Shown piece by piece: positions 7,771 through 16,494 of a DNA stretch of 34,567 nt. The notes beneath the pieces were generated by a model. The model worked only from the letters and a program-made list of their open reading frames with translations. It did no database searches and was not told where the DNA came from. Where the stretch lies: NCBI GenBank assembly GCA_007131685.1, contig SLQD01000080.1:1-34567 (forward strand), written 5' to 3'. How positions within the stretch are numbered: position 1 is the stretch's first letter; the number at the start of each line of letters is the position of its first letter. Source of the DNA: Paracoccaceae bacterium. GTDB taxonomy: Bacteria; Pseudomonadota; Alphaproteobacteria; Rhodobacterales; Rhodobacteraceae. Both the position numbers and the translations under genes were made by a program.

Positions 7771-8916
7771 ATGTATGCTCATCCCGGCGTGACCACCGCG
7801 CCCGAGATGCCTGTGCCCGAGCGCATGTGTGCATGGGTCCTGGGCGATCCCGGCGCGCTGCACCACACGACCAAGCCGACCCCGGTGCCGCGGCGCGGCG
7901 AGGTGCTGGTGCGGATCGATGCGGTGGCCATCTGCGCGACGGATCTCGACGTGATCGCCGAGGGGCCGCCGGCGCTCATCGAGGGCGGGCCGCCCTTCAA
8001 CAGGAACTTCACGCCGGGCCACGAATACATGGGCACCGTCGCCGCGCTCGGCCCCGGCGTCGACGAGTTCGCCATCGGTGACCGCGTCACCGTCGAGATC
8101 CACGCCGGCTGCGGGCAGTGCAAGCGCTGCCGCATGGGGATGTATACCTCCTGCCTGAATTACGGCCTGAATTACGGCGACCGCGACAAGGGGCACCGGG
8201 CCAACGGCTTCACCACCGATGGCGGTTTCGCCGACTACGCCGTCAACAACATCAACACGCTGATCCGCATCGACGACGCGATGAGCGATGCCGAGGCGAC
8301 GCTCGTCGTCACCGCGGGCACCTCGATGTATGGCCTCACGGAGCTCGGCGGACTCATCGCCGGCGAAGGTGTCGCGATCACGGGGCCGGGCCCGATCGGG
8401 CTGCTCGGCGTGGCCGTGGCAAAGGCGCTCGGGGCGTCGCCCGTGATCCTGACCGGCACGCGCGACGCCCGGCTCGCCGTCGGGCGCGATCTCGGCGCCG
8501 ATCATACGGTGAATGTCCGCGAGCGCGACCCGGTGGAGGCGGTTGCCGCGATCACCGATGGCCACGGCGTCGATTACGTCGTCGAGTGCTCCGGCGCCCC
8601 CGGCGCGATCGACCAGGCCGGCCGGATGGTCAATCGCGGCGGGCGGATCTGCCTTGCCGCGTTTCCGCATGACCCCGATCTCATCGACGTGGCCCATCTG
8701 GTGCGCAACAACATCTACATCTACGGCATCCGCGGCGAGGGGCGCAGCGCGACGCACCGAGCGCACGCCTTCATGGCCCAGAAACGCTTCGATGCGACGC
8801 GGATCCACACCCACAGCTTCGCGATGGACGAACTCGAGACCGCGCTTCGCTATGCCCGCGAGCGGGTCGAGGACGCGATCAAGGTCGTGGTGCACAATCG
8901 CGAGCCGGCTGGCTGA
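7771..8916 (+). CDS. Zinc-dependent alcohol dehydrogenase (MDR family)
   Basis: GHEYMGTVAALGPGV, structural Zn Cys cluster CGQCKRCRMGMYTSC, nucleotide-binding GPGPIGLLGVAVAKALGA. Confidence 0.93.
   Translation: MYAHPGVTTAPEMPVPERMCAWVLGDPGALHHTTKPTPVPRRGEVLVRIDAVAICATDLDVIAEGPPALIEGGPPFNRNFTPGHEYMGTVAALGPGVDEFAIGDRVTVEIHAGCGQCKRCRMGMYTSCLNYGLNYGDRDKGHRANGFTTDGGFADYAVNNINTLIRIDDAMSDAEATLVVTAGTSMYGLTELGGLIAGEGVAITGPGPIGLLGVAVAKALGASPVILTGTRDARLAVGRDLGADHTVNVRERDPVEAVAAITDGHGVDYVVECSGAPGAIDQAGRMVNRGGRICLAAFPHDPDLIDVAHLVRNNIYIYGIRGEGRSATHRAHAFMAQKRFDATRIHTHSFAMDELETALRYARERVEDAIKVVVHNREPAG
8155..8178 (+). repeat. Perfect 12-bp in-frame tandem duplication (CTGAATTACGGC x2) inside the alcohol dehydrogenase gene
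   Basis: Direct inspection; encodes (LNYG)(LNYG). Confidence 0.95.
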
Positions 8917-8981
8917 AGGCACCGGGCAGGGCCGGCGCCGCGAAGGCTGCGAGTGCCCTCGCGGGTGCCATGCAATCGCGA

Positions 8982-9443
8982 TCAGACGGGAAGCGGCCGA
9001 TCCTCGATGATCGCTTCCATGGTGAAGTAGGAGGTCACGGTCTCCAGATCGAGTTTCTCGATCAGGCGCTGGTAGACGAGGTCGTAGGTCGTCATGTCGC
9101 GCGTCACGATCCGGAGCATGTAGTCGTAGTCGCCGCCGATGCGGTAGAAATCGACGATCTCCGGGATGGTGGCGACGTGCTGGCGAAAGCGGCGCAGCCA
9201 GTCGGCGGAGTGGCTGCGGGTGCGGATCATCGTGAAGACGACCAGACTGAGGCCGAGGGCATGGCGATCGATGCGCACCGTGCGGCCGCGGATGATCCCC
9301 CGCGCCTCGAGCTTGCGCATGCGCCGCCAGCAGGCGTTCTGTGACAGCCCGACCGTCTCGGCCAGCTCGCGCTGCGATTGACCGGCGTCGCGCTGCAGCT
9401 CGGTCAGTATCCGCCGATCGATATGATCGATTCCATCGCTCAT
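8982..9443 (-). CDS. Lrp/AsnC family transcriptional regulator
   Basis: IDRRILTELQRDAGQSQRELAETVGLSQNACWRRMRKLEARGIIRG HTH plus RAM domain GGDYDYMLRIVTRDMTTYD. Confidence 0.95.
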   Translation of the reverse strand: MSDGIDHIDRRILTELQRDAGQSQRELAETVGLSQNACWRRMRKLEARGIIRGRTVRIDRHALGLSLVVFTMIRTRSHSADWLRRFRQHVATIPEIVDFYRIGGDYDYMLRIVTRDMTTYDLVYQRLIEKLDLETVTSYFTMEAIIEDRPLPV

Positions 9444-9549
9444 GCGTCTATCAAAGTCCCGTTTCGCAGGCTGTCACCGGATATATTTGAGACAATTTCG
9501 CATCCGGGCGCAAGTATCGTTGCGGCGTTGCCTTGACCCGGGAGACCCG

Positions 9550-11007
9550 ATGACCTCGCTCGATGCGTTCCGCCAGACCCTGAAACGCCGGGATGCGCTC
9601 GATGCCCTTCGCAGCGGACTGATCGGCGACGGGGTCGAGATCGAGACCCCCTTCGGCACGCAATCGCTGCTTTATGCCGATTACGTCGCCTCGGGGCGCG
9701 CGCTCGCGCAGGTCGAGGACTTCGTCGCCCGCGCGGTGCTGCCTTACTACGCCAACAGCCATACCGAGGCCTCCTTCTGTGGCGAAATGATGACGCGGAT
9801 GCGCGCCGAGGCGCGCGCGGTGATCGCGCAGGCCGTGGGGGCGGGCCCCGATTGCCATGTGGTGTTCGGCGGTGGCGGCGCGACGGCGGGACTGAACCGC
9901 ATCGCGGGCCTGCTCCGGCTGCGTGATCGCGTCATGGCCGGTGAACGTGTCGTGGTGCTGATCGGGCCGTACGAGCATCACTCCAACATCCTGCCCTGGC
10001 GCGAGACGGGCGCCGAGCTGCGGATGATCCCCGAGGCGCCGGGCGGGGGCGTCGATCTCGCCGCGCTGGAGGCGGAACTCCTGCATTCCCGGGATGCGGG
10101 CTGCATCCTCGGCAGCTTCTCCGCGGCATCGAATGTCACCGGGATCGTGACCGATCCGGACCCTGTCACCCGCCTGCTCAAGCGCCACGGCGCGCTCGCG
10201 GTCTGGGACTATGCCGGCGGCGGGCCCTATCTGCCGATGCGGATGACCCCGTCGCCGGATGCGGCCAAGGACGCGATCGTCTTCTCGCCGCACAAGTTCC
10301 CCGGCGGGCCGGGGGCCTCGGGCGTGCTGATCCTGCGCGACAGCGTGATCGCGCGCGAGACGCCGACGCTGCCGGGCGGCGGCACGGTGCGGTTCGTCTC
10401 GCCACGGGGGCACGACTACAGCGCCGATGTCAGCGTGCGCGAGGAGGGGGGCACGCCGAATGTGGTGGGTGACATCCGCGCCGCACTCGCCGTCATGGTC
10501 AAGGAGGTGGTCGGCACTGACGCGATCGGCGCGCGGGACGCCGCGCTGCGCGCGCGGGCGCTCAACGCCTGGTCCGGCTGCCCGCCGCTCGAGCTGCTCG
10601 GCAGCGACGTCACCTCAGCGGCCCTGCCGATCTTCTCCTTCCGCATCCGCGACGGCGCGGGCGGCTTCGTGCACCATCAGCTCGTCACCCGGATGCTCAG
10701 CGATCACTACGGCATCCAGGCGCGGGGCGGCTGCGCCTGTGCGGGGCCCTATGCCCATGCGCTTCTGGGGCTCGACGACGCCGCCTCTGACCGGCTGCGC
10801 GCGCGGATCCTGTCGGGCGACGAGCTCGCCAAGCCGGGCTGGACACGGCTCAATCTGAGCTGGCTGCACAGCGACGCGCAGGCCGCGCGCATCATCGACG
10901 CTGTGGCCGATCTCGCGTATCGTGCGCCGGATCTCGCCCGGCACTACCTGGTCGATCCGGCCACGGCGCGGTTCCGGGCGACCGCCGTGACCGGGGAGAC
11001 GGCATGA
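9550..11007 (+). CDS. Aminotransferase class V-fold PLP-dependent enzyme (cysteine desulfurase-like)
   Basis: MTSLDAFRQTLKRRDALDALR...VFGGGGATAGLNRIAGL, PLP Lys in FSPHKFPGGPGASGVL, C-terminal RGGCACAGPYAH. Confidence 0.88.
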   Translation: MTSLDAFRQTLKRRDALDALRSGLIGDGVEIETPFGTQSLLYADYVASGRALAQVEDFVARAVLPYYANSHTEASFCGEMMTRMRAEARAVIAQAVGAGPDCHVVFGGGGATAGLNRIAGLLRLRDRVMAGERVVVLIGPYEHHSNILPWRETGAELRMIPEAPGGGVDLAALEAELLHSRDAGCILGSFSAASNVTGIVTDPDPVTRLLKRHGALAVWDYAGGGPYLPMRMTPSPDAAKDAIVFSPHKFPGGPGASGVLILRDSVIARETPTLPGGGTVRFVSPRGHDYSADVSVREEGGTPNVVGDIRAALAVMVKEVVGTDAIGARDAALRARALNAWSGCPPLELLGSDVTSAALPIFSFRIRDGAGGFVHHQLVTRMLSDHYGIQARGGCACAGPYAHALLGLDDAASDRLRARILSGDELAKPGWTRLNLSWLHSDAQAARIIDAVADLAYRAPDLARHYLVDPATARFRATAVTGETA

Positions 11008-11095
11008 GGCGGCGGACCGGCGCCCACTTGTGTTCGTCGGCCGGGCATTTCATCTTGAAGCCGCCGCGCTGCGGGCGAAGCACGGGAGATGTCTC

Positions 11096-12568
11096 ATGAG
11101 TGAACGACCGACCGCCGCGACAGCTCCGCTCGATGGGCTCGAGGCCCTGAACGCGCGCGTGCGCTACGATCTCGAATGCCTCAACCTTCCCGCCGCGAAC
11201 TGGGTGCCGGAGACGACCGGCCCGCGCGGCGAGAAGGTGCATGACGTGGTGATCATGGGCGGCGGCATGTGCGGGCTCGTGGCGGCCTTCGCGATGCTGT
11301 CGGGCGGCATGCGCAACATGCGCATCCTCGATCGCAATCCGGAAGGGTACGAAGGGCCCTGGCTGACCTATGCGCGCATGGAGACGCTGCGCTCGCCCAA
11401 GACGCTGCCGGGGCCGGCGCTCGGCATTGGCAGCCTGACCTTCCGTGCCTGGTTCGAGGCAAGGTTCGGCAGCGCGGAATGGGAGCAGCTCGACAAGATC
11501 CCGCGGCCCATGTGGATGGAGTATCTGCGCTGGTATCGCCGGGTGCTCGACCTTCCGGTGGAGAACCGCATCGAGATCACCCGCGTGCGCCCCGAGGGCG
11601 ACCTGCTGCGGCTCGAGTTGAGCGGGGCGGCGGAGGAGTCGATCCTGACGCGGCGGCTGGTGATGGCGACCGGCCGCGACGGCACGGGCCGGGCGAACAT
11701 CCCCGGCTTCGTCTCCGGGCTGCCGGAGCATGCCTGGGCGCATTCCGCCGACGAGATCGATTTCGCCGCGCTGCGCAACAAGCGCGTGGCGGTGGTCGGG
11801 GTCGGGGCCTCGGCCGTGGACAACGCCGCAGAGGCGCTCGAACACGGCGCCGCCGAGGTGCGTCACCTGATCCGCCGCGACAGCATGCCCACGATCAACA
11901 AGATGATGGGCATCGGCTCCTACGGCTTCACGCACGGCTTCGCCGCGCTCGACGACGCCTGGCGCTGGCGCTTCATGCATTACTCCTTCGCGACCCAGAC
12001 GCCCGCGCCGCGCGGATCGACGCTGCGCGTTTCGCGTCATCCCAACGCGTATTTCCATTTCGGTGCCGGGGTCGAGCGCGCGCGCATGGACGGCAACGAG
12101 ATCGTGCTCACCACGCCGCGCGGCGAGCTGCGCACCGATTACCTGATCCTCGGAACCGGCTTCACCGTGGAGCCCGATGCGCGCCCCGAGCTCGGCGAGG
12201 ATGCCGACCGGATCCTGCTGTGGAAGGACCGCTACACCCCGCCGCCGGAGCTCGACCACCCGGATCTGGGCAACTTCCCCTATGTTTCCGGCGACTTCGC
12301 CTTCCAGGAGCGCGAGCCGGGGACGGCGCCGTGGCTGACGAGGATCCACTGCTTCAATTACGGCGCGAGCCTGAGCATGGGCAAGGTCAGCGGCGACATC
12401 CCCGGGATCAGCGAGGGCGCGAGCTGGCTGTCGAGCGCGATCGCGGCGGCGCTCTACCGCGAGGATGTGCAGACGCACTGGCAGCAAATGCTGGACTATG
12501 ACAAGCCCGAGCTGCTCGGTGACGAGTGGCGCGAGTCGGACTGGCCGAGGCGGCGGGACGTGGCATGA
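11096..12568 (+). CDS. FAD/NAD(P)-binding oxidoreductase (flavin monooxygenase-like)
   Basis: VIMGGGMCGLVAAFAMLSGGMRNMRILDRN dinucleotide fold, second Rossmann RVAVVGVGASAVDNAAEALEHG, YLILGTGFTVEP. Confidence 0.88.
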   Translation: MSERPTAATAPLDGLEALNARVRYDLECLNLPAANWVPETTGPRGEKVHDVVIMGGGMCGLVAAFAMLSGGMRNMRILDRNPEGYEGPWLTYARMETLRSPKTLPGPALGIGSLTFRAWFEARFGSAEWEQLDKIPRPMWMEYLRWYRRVLDLPVENRIEITRVRPEGDLLRLELSGAAEESILTRRLVMATGRDGTGRANIPGFVSGLPEHAWAHSADEIDFAALRNKRVAVVGVGASAVDNAAEALEHGAAEVRHLIRRDSMPTINKMMGIGSYGFTHGFAALDDAWRWRFMHYSFATQTPAPRGSTLRVSRHPNAYFHFGAGVERARMDGNEIVLTTPRGELRTDYLILGTGFTVEPDARPELGEDADRILLWKDRYTPPPELDHPDLGNFPYVSGDFAFQEREPGTAPWLTRIHCFNYGASLSMGKVSGDIPGISEGASWLSSAIAAALYREDVQTHWQQMLDYDKPELLGDEWRESDWPRRRDVA

Positions 12569-13044
12569 GCATGCGTATTCTCGAAGATGCGGGGGCGGTG
12601 CCCGATGCTGGGCCGCTCGCCGATGCCGTCGCGTTCCGCGAGCGGCTAATGGAGCTGACCGAGGCGAGCCACGAGGCCGCGTTGCGCCCCGCGCAGCCGG
12701 GCGGGCTGAGCCATGGGCTGCGCGCCGCGATCGCCGCTCGGATCACGCGCCATTACGCCGAAACGGCCCTTGCGGCGCATTACGATGCGCTCGCGGCCGG
12801 GGCGCCCGAGGCGGCGCTGGCCGAACCTGGCGCCATGAGCGATGATGCCCGCCTCGCCGCCATTCTCGCCTATGTCGACAAGGTCACCCTCTCCCCGAGC
12901 ACCGCCAGCCGCGCCGATATCGACGCGCTGCGCGCGGCCGGGATCGCCGAGGGCGATATCGTGCGCCTCGCCGGGCTCGTGGCCTTCGTGAATTATCAGC
13001 TCCGCGTCGCGCTGGTGCTGCGTGGTCTGGCGGGTGCCGCATGA
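12565..13044 (+). CDS. CMD (carboxymuconolactone decarboxylase-like) domain protein, resembling the Avi_7170 family
   Basis: MSMRILEDAGAVPDAG...YVDKVTLSPSTASRADIDALRAAGIAEGDIVRLAGLVAFVNYQLRVALVLRGL; ATGA overlaps at both ends. Confidence 0.7.
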   Translation: MSMRILEDAGAVPDAGPLADAVAFRERLMELTEASHEAALRPAQPGGLSHGLRAAIAARITRHYAETALAAHYDALAAGAPEAALAEPGAMSDDARLAAILAYVDKVTLSPSTASRADIDALRAAGIAEGDIVRLAGLVAFVNYQLRVALVLRGLAGAA

Positions 13045-13637
13045 GCCGGGTGGTGCGCAAGTTCACGACGCGGGTGCCGAAATGGCGGCCCCATGTCACG
13101 CCGCTCGATCTCGACGCGGCCACCGAGGAGCAGCGCGCCGCGCTCAGCGAGACACCCTCCAACACGAAGATCTCGGACTATGTGCTCGTGCTTGCCCATG
13201 ATCCGCAGGCGCTCAACGCGCGCACGCCGCTGTTCAACGGGATCATGTATGACGAGGGCGGGCTGTCGCGCGCCGAGCGCGAGCTGGGTGCCACGGCGGC
13301 CTCCTTCGTCAATCGCTGCATCTTCTGCGCCGCCGTTCATGCGAGCCGCTACAACCAGATCACCGGTGACGAAACACTGATGCACAAGCTGTTTCTCGAC
13401 GGTGCCGCTGCCGATCTGCCGGACCGCGAACAGGCGATCCTTCGCTTTGCCGTCAAGCTGTCGGAATGTCCGCCTGCGATCGGTGCGGAGGATTTCGAAG
13501 CGCTGCGCGCGGCGGGGCTCGACACGCAGGAAATCCTAGACCTCGCGCTGTCCACGGCACTGTTCGGATGGGCGAACCGGCTGATGCACACGCTCGGTGA
13601 GCCGGTCGACGATCGCCACCCGGCCGAAACGGAATAA
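13041..13637 (+). CDS. Alkylhydroperoxidase (AhpD-like) domain protein with CxxC, resembling the Avi_7169 family
   Basis: FTTRVPKWRPHVTPLDLDAATEEQ...GATAASFVNRCIFCAAVHASRYNQITGDE; redox CIFC-x3-H. Confidence 0.8.
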   Translation: MSRVVRKFTTRVPKWRPHVTPLDLDAATEEQRAALSETPSNTKISDYVLVLAHDPQALNARTPLFNGIMYDEGGLSRAERELGATAASFVNRCIFCAAVHASRYNQITGDETLMHKLFLDGAAADLPDREQAILRFAVKLSECPPAIGAEDFEALRAAGLDTQEILDLALSTALFGWANRLMHTLGEPVDDRHPAETE

Positions 13638-13661
13638 CCACTCACCAACAGGAGAACCGAC

Positions 13662-14642
13662 ATGAAACGCATCCTTGCCTGCTCCACCGGCCTTCTCGGC
13701 GGGGCCGTACTCGCGGCATCGGCCGCCACCGCCCAGGAGATCCGCGTCGCCACGGTGGTCTCGGCCCCGCATCCCTGGATCGACGCTGCCGAAGTCTTCA
13801 AGGAGGAGGTCGAGGCCCATACCGACTACACCGTCGAGATCTACCCCGGCGGCCAGCTCGGCGATGACGAGACGGTCGTGGACGAGATGCGGATCGGCAC
13901 GGTCGATGTCACGATCGGCGGGGTGGGCAATATCTCGCCCTTCGTGCCCGAGTTCGAGTTCTTCGCGCTGAGCTACCTCTTCGCCGACATGGACGGCTTT
14001 CGCGCGGTCACCGACCGCGAGAGCGAGGTCTTCGCGTTCTTTCACGATGTCGTCGCCGAGGCCGATGTCGGGCTCGAGCTTCTGGCGCTCACCGGCGGCG
14101 GCACCCGCAATCTGAGCACCGCCGAGGGCCCCGTCACCCATCCCGACGACCTCGACGGCGTGCGCATGCGCACCACCGGCGCGCAGCTCGACCAGGACAC
14201 CTGGGGCGCCCTCGGCGCCGTGACCACCTCGCTGCCCTGGACCGAGCTCTACTCGGCGGTCCAGACCGGAGTGGTCAGCGCGTTCGAGAGCACGATCAGC
14301 GGCTATGTCGGATCGAACCTCTTCGAGGTGGCGCCCTATCACAGCAAGACCGAGCATCAGGTGATGATGAGCCATATCTCGATGGCGTCGCTGCGCTGGG
14401 ATCAGCTCTCGGAAGACGAGCGCGAGGTGATCGTGCGCGCCGCGGACATGGCCGGCCGGCACGGCACCGAGATGGGCGTGCAATACGACGCCGAACTCAT
14501 CGAGGAACTCGCCGACCGCGGCGTCACGGTCAGCGAGGTCGATGCCGAGGCCTTCATGGCCGCGACGGGGGCGCTGCACGAGGAGTATGCTGCCGAACTC
14601 GGGCTGAGCGATCTGCTCGAGACCGTTCGCGCGCTTCAGTGA
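13662..14642 (+). CDS. TRAP transporter substrate-binding protein DctP
   Basis: Signal peptide MKRILACSTGLLGGAVLAASAATAQ; EIYPGGQLGDDETVVDEMRIGTVDVTIGG, GVRMRTTGA; SD AGGAGA. Confidence 0.92.
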   Translation: MKRILACSTGLLGGAVLAASAATAQEIRVATVVSAPHPWIDAAEVFKEEVEAHTDYTVEIYPGGQLGDDETVVDEMRIGTVDVTIGGVGNISPFVPEFEFFALSYLFADMDGFRAVTDRESEVFAFFHDVVAEADVGLELLALTGGGTRNLSTAEGPVTHPDDLDGVRMRTTGAQLDQDTWGALGAVTTSLPWTELYSAVQTGVVSAFESTISGYVGSNLFEVAPYHSKTEHQVMMSHISMASLRWDQLSEDEREVIVRAADMAGRHGTEMGVQYDAELIEELADRGVTVSEVDAEAFMAATGALHEEYAAELGLSDLLETVRALQ

Positions 14643-14650
14643 AGTCCCGC

Positions 14651-14683
14651 CCCGCCCGCAGCCCGGCCACGGCTGCGGGCGGG
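14651..14683 (+). promoter_or_regulatory. Intercistronic stem-loop between TRAP dctP-type and dctQ-type genes
   Basis: CCCGCCCGCAGCC-(CGGCCAC)-GGCTGCGGGCGGG: perfect 13-bp stem, 7-nt loop, no T-tract. Confidence 0.85.
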
Positions 14684-14700
14684 CCCGCCGGAGTCCGCGC

Positions 14701-15201
14701 ATGCGCCTGATCAATGACTGGATCGAGCGGCTCTTCATGTTCGTGGCGAGCACGCTCTTCGCGCTGTTCATCGCCTGCATCTTCTTTCAGGTCGTCGCCC
14801 GGAACTACCTGCGCATCTCGGTGGGCTGGACCGACGAGGTCGCGCTGATGTGCTTCGTGTGGTCGGTGTTCCTCGGGGCGGCCGTCGCGCTGCGCCGGCG
14901 GGTGCACTATGTCGTCGACATCCTGCCGCCAGGCTACGTCAACGCGACCAACGCGCTGCGGCTGTTCGGCGCCATCGCCTGCCTGCCGGTGATCTACGTG
15001 CTCGTCGTGCACGGCTACACCTATGCCGACATGGGCTGGCGGCGCAGCTCGGTGTCGCTGCGGCTGCCGCTCTTCTACATCTTCGCCGCGATCCCGGTCT
15101 CCGGCGTCGCGATGGTCCTGTTCTCGGCTGAGGTGATCCTCGAGGACATCCGCCGCCTGCGCGCGCGCACCCCGCCGCCGCGCATCGATGAGACGTCCTG
15201 A
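14701..15201 (+). CDS. TRAP transporter small permease (DctQ)
   Basis: Four-TM protein, ARNYLRISVGWTDEVALMCFVWSVFLGAAVALRRRVHYVVD. Confidence 0.92.
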   Translation: MRLINDWIERLFMFVASTLFALFIACIFFQVVARNYLRISVGWTDEVALMCFVWSVFLGAAVALRRRVHYVVDILPPGYVNATNALRLFGAIACLPVIYVLVVHGYTYADMGWRRSSVSLRLPLFYIFAAIPVSGVAMVLFSAEVILEDIRRLRARTPPPRIDETS

Positions 15202-15204
15202 CAC

Positions 15205-16494
15205 ATGCCCCCTGTTCTGACGCTGATCCTGAGCTTTCTGGTCTTCATCGCGCTGCGGGTGCCGATCGCCTTCGCGATCGGGCTCGCCTCGATCGTGACG
15301 ATCTATCAGCTGGGGATCCCGCTGACCTCGGTCGTCACGCAGATGTTCTCCTCGATCAATTCCTTCCCGCTCCTCGCGGTGCCGTTCTTTCTGCTGCTCG
15401 GGCGGCTGATGAACGATGGCGGCATCACCGACCGGCTGCTGAAGTTCGCGGATGCGACCGTCGGCCATATCCGCGGCGGGCTCGGCCACATCAACGTTAT
15501 GGTGTCGATGATGTTCGCGAGCCTGTCGGGTTCGGGCGCGGCCGACACGGCGAGTGTGGGCGCGGTGATGATCCCGGCGATGAAGAAGGCGGGCTATCCG
15601 CCCCGCTTCGCCGTCGCCCTGACGGCGGCCTCGTCGGTGATGGGCGGCATCATTCCGCCCTCGATTCTGATGGTGATCTACGGCGCGTTCGGCAACGTGT
15701 CGGTGGGGGCGCTGTTTCTGGGCGGGATCGTGCCCGGATTGCTGATCGGCGCCTCGCAGATGGGCTACACCTACTACGTGGCGCGCAAGATCGGGCTGAA
15801 GGCCGAGGGCGAGTTCTCGCTTTGCACGATGTATCGCACCGGGGTGACGGCGCTGCCGCCGATGATCCTGCCCGTGATCATCCTCGGGGGGATCACGCTG
15901 GGCGTGTTCACGGCCACCGAGGCGGCGGCGATCGCCGTGATCGTCGGGCTTGCGCTGGCGCTGCTGCTCTATCGCTCGATCCGCCCCTCGGGCATGCCGC
16001 AGATCCTGTCGGACTCGGTGATCGCCTATTCGCTGCCGATGTTCGCGGTCGCCTCGGCCGGGATCATGGGCTGGCTGATCGCCTATCTCGGGGTGGCGCG
16101 CGAGGTCGCGGAGTTCATCACCTCGGTCACGCAGACGCGGATCGGGCTGATGCTGCTCGTGGGCGGCTTCCTGCTCGTGGTGGGCACGGTTCTCAGCCCG
16201 GTCACGGCGGTGATCATCTTCCTGCCGATCATTCAGAGCATCGCGAATTTCGGCGGCATCGACCAGATCCATATGGGGCTCATCGTCGTGCTCACGCTGA
16301 CCCTCGGCCTCGTCACGCCGCCCTACGGAATCTGCCTGCTGATCGCGACGCAGATCGGCGGCATCCCGACGCCGCAGGCCTTCATCGCGATCCTGCCGCT
16401 TGTCGGGATGGTGCTCGCGATCATCGTGGCGGGGATCGTGTTCCCGGGCCTGTTCCTCTACCTGCCCTGGACGCTGATGCCCGGCTCCTTCTGA
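15205..16494 (+). CDS. TRAP transporter large permease (DctM)
   Basis: SLSGSGAADTASVGAVMIPAMKKAGYPPRFAVALTAASSVMGGIIPPSILMVIYG, characteristic DctM motif. Confidence 0.96.
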   Translation: MPPVLTLILSFLVFIALRVPIAFAIGLASIVTIYQLGIPLTSVVTQMFSSINSFPLLAVPFFLLLGRLMNDGGITDRLLKFADATVGHIRGGLGHINVMVSMMFASLSGSGAADTASVGAVMIPAMKKAGYPPRFAVALTAASSVMGGIIPPSILMVIYGAFGNVSVGALFLGGIVPGLLIGASQMGYTYYVARKIGLKAEGEFSLCTMYRTGVTALPPMILPVIILGGITLGVFTATEAAAIAVIVGLALALLLYRSIRPSGMPQILSDSVIAYSLPMFAVASAGIMGWLIAYLGVAREVAEFITSVTQTRIGLMLLVGGFLLVVGTVLSPVTAVIIFLPIIQSIANFGGIDQIHMGLIVVLTLTLGLVTPPYGICLLIATQIGGIPTPQAFIAILPLVGMVLAIIVAGIVFPGLFLYLPWTLMPGSF

